From HGM12713 sp045593725 (lineage in GTDB: Bacteria; Bacillota; Clostridia; Oscillospirales; CAG-272): DNA of 22,386 bases. Both the position numbers and the translations under genes were made by a program. A model generated the notes under the pieces. It had not been told where the DNA came from, did not search any database, and worked only from the letters and a program-made list of their open reading frames with translations. Where the stretch lies: positions 1-22,386 of the forward strand of contig JAZNXE010000040.1 in NCBI GenBank assembly GCA_045593725.1. The letters run 5' to 3'. Positions within the stretch are counted from its first letter, which is position 1. The number at the start of each line of letters is the position of its first letter. Positions 1-5,482 of this stretch are shown here, in pieces.

Positions 1-113
1 TAATCGCTCTCGTTATTTTCTTTGCGGTCAGATCAAAGAAAAAGAAGAAGAATCTCGCTGCCGCAGTTGAAAACGCTGCAGAGGCCGTCGAAGAAAATGA
101 CTGCGAGGAGTAA
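1..113 (+). CDS. C-terminal end of a membrane protein (partial)
   Basis: An open frame enters from the left edge and stops at TAA 111-113, leaving about 36 residues. The visible part starts with a hydrophobic run (IALVIFFAV), then a basic stop-transfer cluster (RSKKKKN), then a short Ala/Glu-rich acidic tail ending in ENDCEE. This is what the last transmembrane helix of an exported or membrane protein with a cytoplasmic tail looks like. A terminator follows within 20 bases, so this is probably the end of its transcription unit. The family cannot be identified from so little sequence. Confidence 0.6.
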   Translation, partial: IALVIFFAVRSKKKKKNLAAAVENAAEAVEENDCEE

Positions 114-131
114 TTAAAATATCTTAACTCA

Positions 132-166
132 GGCACTGGATCCAAAGGATCCGGTCCTTTTTTCTG
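132..166 (+). terminator. Intrinsic terminator after the partial membrane protein gene
   Basis: The arms around two GGATCC blocks (135-143 and 147-155) pair across an AAA loop with one G-T wobble. The stem extends after a single mismatch and is followed by a T-run (CCTTTTTT). Confidence 0.7.
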
Positions 167-283
167 TGCTTTATTTTTTTATATTATTTCCGTTATTTTT
201 ATTATTTATTATATTTTATTTGAATTAAATGTGTTGATTTATATAATTATTCAAAAATATCCTTTATAAAGACCAACAGAGCA
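167..283. other. AT-rich intergenic stretch without a gene
   Basis: The stretch is very AT-rich with no coding frame of note and no clear promoter. It separates the terminator from the IS200-type end and repeat cluster. Confidence 0.5.
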
Positions 284-395
284 AATAATAATCCACCCGC
301 ATAGCGTGTGGTATTTCAGTTTCGGGCATAGCCCTAATACTACTGGCTACGCACAAGTGCGCTTTTTATTGGCCTGTCAGCCATGCATTTGTTAC
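284..395 (+). mobile_element. Solitary IS200/IS605-type element end (copy A)
   Basis: About 110 bp match two further copies at 21841-21950 and 22172-22281. A 25-nt core (324-348) is identical in all three. Each copy has an outer C-rich/G-rich hairpin (here 293-311), a GGGC-ATA-GCCC hairpin (324-334), a GCGCA-type hairpin, and ends GTTAC. In the 21841-21950 copy this sequence lies directly downstream of a tnpA stop codon, which identifies it as the tnpA-proximal end of an IS200-type element. Here no transposase follows (REP repeats do), so it is a solo end: either a deletion remnant or a non-autonomous derivative. Confidence 0.6.
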
Positions 396-423
396 GGAAC
401 CCCGCTCAAGCGGGACTAAAACC

Positions 424-549
424 AAGCCTCCCTTGTGTAAAGGGAGGTGGCACGGCTTGCCGTGACGGAGGGATTGTAAAAAGCGATAATCTACACAAAA
501 CAATCCCTCAGTCAGCTTCGCTGACAGCTCCCTTTACACAAGGGAGCCT
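424..549. repeat. REP-like inverted pair 1
   Basis: The left unit (424-477) begins AAGCCTCCCTTGTGTAAAGG and ends GGAGGGATTGT. The right unit (501-549) is its diverged reverse complement, CAATCCCTC...GGGAGCCT. Each unit also contains its own small hairpins, such as CTGTCAGCGAAGCTGAC. The layout resembles enterobacterial BIMEs. It is non-coding. Confidence 0.75.
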
Positions 550-571
550 AAAGAGAGAGCGGGGCGCAATT

Positions 572-588
572 TAGCCTCCCTGCGGAGG
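572..588. repeat. REP-like partial unit
   Basis: A truncated start of the same unit (TAGCCTCCCTGCGGAGG) sits between pairs 1 and 2, without the GACGGAGG half. It is probably a degraded copy. Confidence 0.5.
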
Positions 589-616
589 AAGCCTGAAGAA
601 AAGTGAGCCACCATAC

Positions 617-729
617 AAGCCTCCCCCTTGGGGGAGGTGGCGGCGTAGCCGACGGAGAGGGGCAACCTCTCATTTTTCTTTACCCCCTCTCAGTCAGCTT
701 CGCTGACAGCTCCCCCCCGATGGGAGCCT
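617..729. repeat. REP-like inverted pair 2
   Basis: The left unit starts AAGCCTCCCCCTTGGGGGAGG at 617. The inverted right unit spans 683-729 and contains the shared CAGTCAGCTTCGCTGACAG core. Same family as pair 1 with a different outer stem. Confidence 0.75.
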
Positions 730-781
730 TTGGTGTGGCAAGGTAGTTCCTATGTTTGTCTTTTGTAAACAGATTTTACAT

Positions 782-911
782 AAGCCTCCCCTGTGTAAGG
801 GGAGGTGGCATTTTCGCAAGAAAATGACGGAGAGGTTGTAAAAAGCGAAAACCCTTACATAACAATCCCTCAGTCAGCTTCGCTGACAGCTCCCTTTACA
901 CAAGGGAGCCT
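782..911. repeat. REP-like inverted pair 3
   Basis: The left unit (782-839) has an ATTTTCGCAAGAAAAT inner hairpin in place of the CGGCTTGCCG of pair 1, so the inner stem varies in sequence but keeps its pairing. The right unit (863-911) is nearly identical to that of pair 1. Confidence 0.75.
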
Positions 912-933
912 AAAGAGAGAGCGAGGCACAATT

Positions 934-1085
934 TAGCCTCCCTGCGGAGGGAGGTACCGAGGAACGAGGCGGAGGGAGAGTGCGTGCAGTTGGGCAATAT
1001 GCTTCTTCAAAGGAAAGCAAGATGATTTTAGTTGCGCAGGCTCCTTCAGTCGCGTACCGCGCCAGCTCCCTCTCGGAGGGAGCCT
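934..1085. repeat. REP-like inverted pair 4
   Basis: The left unit starts TAGCCTCCCTGCGGAGGGAGG at 934-977 and the inverted right unit spans 1037-1085 (CTCCTTCAGTCGCG...GAGGGAGCCT). Both inner stems differ from those of the other pairs. Confidence 0.65.
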
Positions 1086-1107
1086 GAAGAGAGATACACA
1101 CTATCCA

Positions 1108-1294
1108 AAGCCTTCCCCAGCGGGGAAGGTGTCACGACGAGAGGAGTGACGGATGAGGAGAACGCGGGTGTAATCTGTGTTTGCGGTTCTTTATGGGAAA
1201 GATTTGAAGCTCCCATACAGTAAGCGATACACATCTCTCCCATAGCTCTCCTCATCCACCACTGCGTGGTCCCCCTTCTCCGCTGGAGAAGGCT
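1108..1294. repeat. REP-like inverted pair 5 (GGATGAGG subfamily)
   Basis: The left unit starts AAGCCTTCCCCAGCGGGG at 1108 and ends GACGGATGAGG. The right unit (1248-1294) runs CTCATCCACC...GGAGAAGGCT. This is the same subfamily as the pair at 21722-21838, more than 20 kb away. Confidence 0.7.
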
Positions 1295-1297
1295 ATT

Positions 1298-1335
1298 AAA
1301 AAGAGCGAGGCACCAAATTGGTGACTCGCTTTTAT
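1298..1335. terminator. Bidirectional intrinsic terminator downstream of the lipoprotein gene
   Basis: AGCGAG and CACC (1304-1314) pair with GGTG and CTCGCT (1320-1330) across one mismatch. The hairpin has a T-run on the plus side and, on the minus strand, CTTTTTAATA. It probably ends the lipoprotein transcript about 100 bases beyond its stop codon. Confidence 0.75.
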
Positions 1336-1356
1336 GTTTGTATTTTATTTTTCTCA

Positions 1357-1401
1357 CCCTCTTTATCGGGGGCGTAAAACGCCTATCCCGATATGCGAGG
1401 G
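1357..1401 (-). other. Long hairpin downstream of the lipoprotein gene
   Basis: CCCTC (1357-1361), ATCGGG (1365-1370) and GGCGT (1371-1375) pair in order with ACGCC (1379-1383), CCCGAT (1387-1392) and GAGGG (1397-1401) around a 3-base loop. There is no T-run on the minus strand, so it does not look like a terminator. Confidence 0.6.
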
Positions 1402-1420
1402 GGGGGATTTTTTAGATTTT

Positions 1421-1446
1421 CAGATTAAGGCTTACAGCCTAATCTG
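1421..1446 (-). other. Inverted repeat spanning the lipoprotein stop codon
   Basis: CAGATTAAGGCT (1421-1432) and AGCCTAATCTG (1436-1446) form an 11-bp stem with one bulged A and a 3-base loop. It covers the last codons and the TAA. There is no T-run. It sits at the 3' edge of a DGR-like variable C-terminus, where known DGR targets carry a cruciform-forming repeat. Confidence 0.6.
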
Positions 1447-3204
1447 CAAAGCGGGCACCACGCCTCGGCTGGAGTTGCGGACGTAGTCGCTGCTGACGTA
1501 GCCGTCGTAGCAGACAACGCGCGCCATGCTGGAATAATCGCAGTTAGGCGAACGGAGCCACCACCAGCCGTTGCCCGCGTAGCTACTGTTCGTACTCGTA
1601 TATGCTCCCTGTGACTGTGCGTAGTCGGTGGTCTTCTTTCTTCGTGCGGTGTCAAAAGTTGACGTGCTACTTGCAAAGCCGTATGCGGTATTAGTTCCCT
1701 CTTGCGCAGATAGCAAGAATATCTTATCATTTGTGTTTTCGCAGGCGTATTGATTTGAGTTATATCCCGTGCTTGCCACGCTGTTATCCACCGTTGTGGT
1801 CAGTATTATCTCCTTCTGAAGCTCACTGAACGCCGTATTATAAAAGGTTTCATTGAGCCACTTTCTTATCGTGCTGTGCGCGTAATTGTTTGCATATACA
1901 GTTTTACCGTCTATTGCACGATTGCTTGTGTTAATATAATACTCCTGTGAATCTATTATCATATCACAGAGTATCAATGCTGTGCCGTTTGACGTATTCT
2001 CGCTGAGTATGGTCCACGATATAGGCTCCCACTTGAACCAATATACGTTGCCCGTAGTATAGCCGTTATCGTCCTGATAAGTATTACCGGTTGATGAGGA
2101 GGTCGTCGTATAATACGGGCGGTAGGAGGTGAAATATACGCCTCGGTACTTCTCTCCTCCCTCGGTTATATCTATATACCACATAAAGTTCTCAACGCTG
2201 CCGCTTATATAGTAACCGTAGGATGTCCAAGCACCTGAAGCAGAGCTTGTGGGAAGCGTTCCCGCCCTTGCGGTAAGTGTGCTCTTTAAGCTGCTGTCAA
2301 GTACCTCGGTCTGCGGATATGAGCCGAAATATATCGTCTTGCCCTCGCGGGTGTAGGTGCCGCCCGATACGGTTCCGCCCGTACCCACGGCTGCTCCGCA
2401 CTCGTCACACTTGCCGTCAGTATTGGAATCTCTGCAATCACCTATTTTTTCTCCGCAGTAGTCGCAGCTGTGATTTCCGTCGTTCGCGCTGTCAGCGTGC
2501 GTTCCCATATTTGCTCCGCAGTCGTCGCAGTCGTGGTCTTTATCCGCGTCGTTACAACTACTTGCCGTTTTACCGCAATATTCACAAAGGTGATTTCCGT
2601 CGTCTGCTCTATCAGCGTGCGTTCCCATATTTGCTCCGCAGTCGTCGCAGTCGTGGTCTTTGTCCGCGTCCTTACAGCTTGTTATAGTAGCACCACAATA
2701 ATCACAGGTGTGATTTCCGTCGTTTGCGCTGTCAGCGTGCGCTCCCACATTAGTTCCGCACTCGTCGCACTCGTGGTCGGTGTTGGAGTCTGCGCAATCT
2801 CCTATTTTTTCTCCGCAGTAGTCGCAGTTATGATTTCCGTCGTTTGCGCTGTCAGCGTGCGCTCCCACATTAGCTCCGCACTCGTCGCAGTCGTGGTCTT
2901 TGTCGGAGTCGTTGCAGCTTGTTATTTTTGTATTACATTCATCGCAGTGATGGTTTTTGTCGGAGTCAACGCAATTACTTGCGCTCTTCCCGCAATATTC
3001 GCAAAGATGGTCACCGTCACCGGATGCATCCGAGTGAGTACCTACGTTCTTTTCACAAACGTCGCATTCGTGGTCAGTATTATCATCCTTATGCTCGCAA
3101 ACAATGCTCTGTTTACTACCATTCGGACCTTCGGTTAAGTCACACGAAGCAAAAAGGGGTAACATCATAATTGCTACCAAAATACACGCTAAAATTCTCT
3201 TCAT
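1432..3204 (-). CDS. Secreted lipoprotein with Cys/Asp-rich repeats and DUF6273-like C-terminal domain
   Basis: This 590-residue protein is probably lipid-anchored on the outer face of the membrane. ATG at 3202-3204 is chosen because it starts a signal peptide (basic MKR, hydrophobic core, LFASC lipobox with Cys21) and has a TCCTCCT complement at 3217-3223; the upstream extension lacks both. Residues about 30-275 are a repeat array with CxxC pairs and D-x-D/N-x-D-H-x-C segments, which could bind metal or be disulfide-linked. Residues 284-590 begin IYFGSYPQ and contain W-x2-L, IRKWLN and WWWLRSP, then end GVVPALQI. This is the signature style of DUF6273 proteins, related to the FGE/C-type-lectin-like fold used by some DGR targets. 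The last 45 residues have an unusual run of NNC codons. The ligand is unknown. The gene is monocistronic, with its own promoter and a structured leader. Confidence 0.75.
   Translation of the reverse strand: MKRILACILVAIMMLPLFASCDLTEGPNGSKQSIVCEHKDDNTDHECDVCEKNVGTHSDASGDGDHLCEYCGKSASNCVDSDKNHHCDECNTKITSCNDSDKDHDCDECGANVGAHADSANDGNHNCDYCGEKIGDCADSNTDHECDECGTNVGAHADSANDGNHTCDYCGATITSCKDADKDHDCDDCGANMGTHADRADDGNHLCEYCGKTASSCNDADKDHDCDDCGANMGTHADSANDGNHSCDYCGEKIGDCRDSNTDGKCDECGAAVGTGGTVSGGTYTREGKTIYFGSYPQTEVLDSSLKSTLTARAGTLPTSSASGAWTSYGYYISGSVENFMWYIDITEGGEKYRGVYFTSYRPYYTTTSSSTGNTYQDDNGYTTGNVYWFKWEPISWTILSENTSNGTALILCDMIIDSQEYYINTSNRAIDGKTVYANNYAHSTIRKWLNETFYNTAFSELQKEIILTTTVDNSVASTGYNSNQYACENTNDKIFLLSAQEGTNTAYGFASSTSTFDTARRKKTTDYAQSQGAYTSTNSSYAGNGWWWLRSPNCDYSSMARVVCYDGYVSSDYVRNSSRGVVPALQIRL
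2395..3000 (-). repeat. 120-bp tandem repeat within the lipoprotein gene
   Basis: Near-identical blocks recur at exactly 120-bp steps: the GCGTGCGTTCCCATATTTGC block at 2495 and 2615 and its variant GCGTGCGCTCCCACATTAG at 2735 and 2855. A diverged copy follows further upstream in the gene. Each unit encodes 40 residues with two Cys pairs. Adjacent units are more alike than distant ones, which points to recent duplication and possible copy-number change. Confidence 0.8.
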
Positions 3205-3228
3205 TTTCTTTTTCTGTCCTCCTAAAGC

Positions 3229-3256
3229 AAAAAAGTGCGTAGCCGAAGCCACGCAC
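3229..3256 (-). terminator. Terminator hairpin in the lipoprotein leader
   Basis: On the minus strand GTGCGTGGC and GCTACGCAC flank a TTCG tetraloop and are followed by six T (3229-3234). It lies between the promoter and the RBS (3217-3223), so it would stop most transcripts before the gene unless it is bypassed. An upstream CGAAGCC (complement of 3268-3274) can instead pair with GGCTTCG (complement of 3244-3250) and break the hairpin. Confidence 0.75.
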
Positions 3257-3389
3257 CAAAAAGGCAGGGCTTCGATTTGCTACCACACAAAATCTTTACT
3301 TCTGGCATAGGAACGCCGAAAATGAAGCCTGCTTTTTTGCTAAAAAAACAGCCTTCCTATGCCCTTACGGTATTCGATTTTGTGTGGTA
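3235..3389 (-). ncRNA. Structured leader RNA, candidate attenuator or riboswitch
   Basis: Transcription from the promoter at 3395-3423 would begin around 3388. The first 110 nt fold back: a 14-bp perfect stem (3376-3389 with 3281-3294), an internal loop, a 10-bp perfect stem (3354-3363 with 3304-3313), and an apical region with a T-rich/A-rich hairpin. A switch segment and the terminator follow. I do not recognise a named riboswitch class. Alternatives are a stand-alone small RNA of about 160 nt that ends at the terminator, or a small foldback mobile element. Confidence 0.5.
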
Positions 3390-3394
3390 ACTTC

Positions 3395-3423
3395 ATTATA
3401 ACATAAATTCCTCTCTTTGTAAA
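3395..3423 (-). promoter_or_regulatory. Sigma-A promoter of the lipoprotein transcript
   Basis: On the minus strand -35 TTTACA (3418-3423), a 17-base spacer, and -10 TATAAT (3395-3400). It diverges from the ygiQ promoter with 35 bases between the two -35 boxes. Confidence 0.7.
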
Positions 3424-3458
3424 TAAATTCCGAAAAAGTTTTTGTACGTGCTCTAACC

Positions 3459-3487
3459 TTGACTTTTATCTGTATTTTTGCTATAAT
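3459..3487 (+). promoter_or_regulatory. Sigma-A promoter of the ygiQ-like gene
   Basis: -35 TTGACT (3459-3464), 17-base spacer, -10 TATAAT (3482-3487). The start codon lies 33 bases beyond, preceded by GAAAGG at 3506-3511. Confidence 0.8.
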
Positions 3488-3519
3488 ATTATCAGCAATC
3501 TCTCCGAAAGGATTTTATT

Positions 3520-5427
3520 ATGGCTAACGGATTTTTGCCTATATCGGCAAGTGAAATGAAAGAGCTGGGTTGGGACAGACCCGATTTTATATACGTTTCG
3601 GGTGACGCGTACGTGGACCACCCCTCCTTTGGCGCGGCTATAATCTCCCGTGTTCTTGAAGCCGCGGGCTTCCGCGTGGCTTTTCTCGCTCAGCCCGACT
3701 ACAAGAGCTGCGAGGATTTCAAAAAGTTTGGTCGTCCCCGTCTTGGTTTTCTCGTGTCAGCGGGAAATATCGACTCTATGGTGGCTCACTACACCGCCGC
3801 CAAGAAAAAGCGCTCCTACGACTACTATTCTCCCGGGGGAAAGGCGGGAAAGCGCCCCGACAGAGCTACTATCGTATATTGCAACCGAATCCGCGAGGCG
3901 TTTGGCGACATTCCGATAATCATAGGCGGTCTTGAGGCATCTCTGCGCCGTTTTGCTCACTACGACTATTGGTCGGACAGTATCCGCCGCTCGATTTTGG
4001 TTGACAGCCGCGCCGATATTCTTACCTACGGAATGGGAGAAAATATAATTCTTCGTCTTGCGACTCTCCTTGACAAGGGTGTGCCCATAAAAAAGATACG
4101 CGACGTCAGGGGTACTGTTTATCTCTGCCGCCCCGACGATAAAACACACTATGACGTTGCCGCCCAGTTTGATTTTAACGAGCTGAAGACCGACAAGCGC
4201 AAATATGCCGAAGCCTTCGGCGTTCAGTATAAAAATCAAGATTCTATCAATGGCAAAGCGATAGTTGAGCGTTACGATGACAAGATACTGGTGCAAAATC
4301 CTCCTATGCCCCCACTTGAGCGTGAGGAGCTTGACCGAGTTTACGCACTGCCCTATATGCGAACCTATCACCCCTCCTACGAAAAGGATGGCGGAGTTCC
4401 CGCTATTGAGGAGGTACGATTCTCCATAACCCACAACCGAGGATGCTTCGGCGCTTGTAATTTCTGTGCCCTTGCCTTCCATCAAGGCAGGACCGTGCGT
4501 TCAAGAAGCATAGAGAGCGTTCTTGCCGAGGCTAAAAAAATAACCGAAATGCCCGATTTTAAGGGATATATCCACGACGTTGGCGGTCCTACGGCAAATT
4601 TCCGTTATCCCGCCTGTGAAAAGCAGCTTCGCGACGGAGTTTGCTCGGGCAGAAAATGTCTGTCCCCCACTCCCTGCAAAAATCTTATAGCAGACCACAC
4701 CGAATACGTAACGCTTATTGAGGAAATCGAAAAGCTCCCCCGTGTAAAAAAGGTGTTTATCCGCTCGGGCATACGCTTTGACTATCTTCTTGCCGACCCC
4801 GATGACAGCTTTTTCAAGAAGCTTGTCCGCGACAACGTCAGCGGTCAGCTAAAGGTTGCCCCCGAGCATTGCTCATCTGCCGTGCTTCGCTGTATGGGTA
4901 AGCCCGATTTCAGCGTTTACGAAAAATTCCGCAGACGCTATTTTGAGCTTACGAAATCCTTTGGTAAGGAGCAGTATCTCGTTCCCTACCTTATGTCCAG
5001 CCACCCAGGCTCGACTCTTGCGGACGCCCTTGAGTTGGCTCTTTGCCTGAAGCGTGACAACTACGCGCCCGAGCAGGTTCAGGACTATTATCCAACCCCC
5101 GGAACGGCATCAACCGTAATGTTCTATACGGGCATAAATCCGATTGATATGAAGCCTGTGTACGTGGCTACCGACTATCACGAAAAGCAGCTTCAGCGCG
5201 CTCTGCTTCAGTACAACCGTCCGCAAAATGCACCGCTGGTCCGCGAAGCACTTATAAAGCTTCACCGCGAGGACCTTATCGGCTTCACCCCCGAGTGCCT
5301 TGTACGCCCAGAGCAAAATCGCTCTCAACAAAGGCAAATCAACCATAAAAAAGCTACGCAGGCACAGAGAAAGAACACTCAAAAACGTCATACTTCCAAG
5401 TCTAAATCCACAAAAAAGCACAAGTAA
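3520..5427 (+). CDS. ygiQ: YgiQ family radical SAM protein
   Basis: A 635-residue cytosolic radical SAM enzyme of the YgiQ/UPF0313 type, whose substrate is not firmly established. The N-terminal 200 residues have a B12-binding-like fold region (GDAYVDHPSFGAA near residue 28, GGLEASLRR near 140). The [4Fe-4S] cluster motif is CxxxCxxC at Cys309, Cys313 and Cys316 (RGCFGACNFC). The C-terminal part has the YPTPGTASTVMFYTG stretch typical of the family's DUF3362 region. The last 35 residues are a lysine/arginine/glutamine-rich low-complexity tail that may bind RNA (inference). ATG 3520 has GAAAGG eight bases upstream and a strong promoter. The gene is monocistronic, ended by the shared terminator at 5432-5469. 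Length fits clostridial homologues. Confidence 0.9.
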   Translation: MANGFLPISASEMKELGWDRPDFIYVSGDAYVDHPSFGAAIISRVLEAAGFRVAFLAQPDYKSCEDFKKFGRPRLGFLVSAGNIDSMVAHYTAAKKKRSYDYYSPGGKAGKRPDRATIVYCNRIREAFGDIPIIIGGLEASLRRFAHYDYWSDSIRRSILVDSRADILTYGMGENIILRLATLLDKGVPIKKIRDVRGTVYLCRPDDKTHYDVAAQFDFNELKTDKRKYAEAFGVQYKNQDSINGKAIVERYDDKILVQNPPMPPLEREELDRVYALPYMRTYHPSYEKDGGVPAIEEVRFSITHNRGCFGACNFCALAFHQGRTVRSRSIESVLAEAKKITEMPDFKGYIHDVGGPTANFRYPACEKQLRDGVCSGRKCLSPTPCKNLIADHTEYVTLIEEIEKLPRVKKVFIRSGIRFDYLLADPDDSFFKKLVRDNVSGQLKVAPEHCSSAVLRCMGKPDFSVYEKFRRRYFELTKSFGKEQYLVPYLMSSHPGSTLADALELALCLKRDNYAPEQVQDYYPTPGTASTVMFYTGINPIDMKPVYVATDYHEKQLQRALLQYNRPQNAPLVREALIKLHREDLIGFTPECLVRPEQNRSQQRQINHKKATQAQRKNTQKRHTSKSKSTKKHK

Positions 5428-5431
5428 AAAG

Positions 5432-5469
5432 CTCCCGATTGAGAACAAGCCTCAATCGGGAGTTTTTTA
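5432..5469. terminator. Bidirectional terminator between convergent ygiQ and infB
   Basis: CTCCCGATTGAG (5432-5443) pairs perfectly with CTCAATCGGGAG (5451-5462) across a 7-base loop, with T6 on the plus side and a T5 run on the minus side. It serves both converging transcripts. Confidence 0.9.
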
Positions 5470-5482
5470 TAAGATTTTGGAT

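Noticed and set aside
424..1294. CRISPR array
   Set aside because: Units alternate in orientation, spacing is irregular and inner sequences vary while keeping hairpins. There are no cas genes or uniform spacers.
383..1357. Short open frames in the repeat cluster on both strands
   Set aside because: They are translations of REP units, with no RBS, no conserved protein features and repeat-driven composition.
2395..3110. DNA-binding zinc finger array
   Set aside because: The CxxC repeats belong to a protein with a lipoprotein signal peptide, so it acts outside the cytoplasm.
2277..3170. Plus-strand open frames opposite the lipoprotein repeats
   Set aside because: They are shadows of the 120-bp repeat. 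The minus frame has a signal peptide, RBS, promoter and a recognisable domain.
3281..3389. 6S RNA
   Set aside because: It has a closing stem and bulges but is too short before the terminator and lies in the leader of a gene. The typical open-promoter-like central bubble could not be confirmed.
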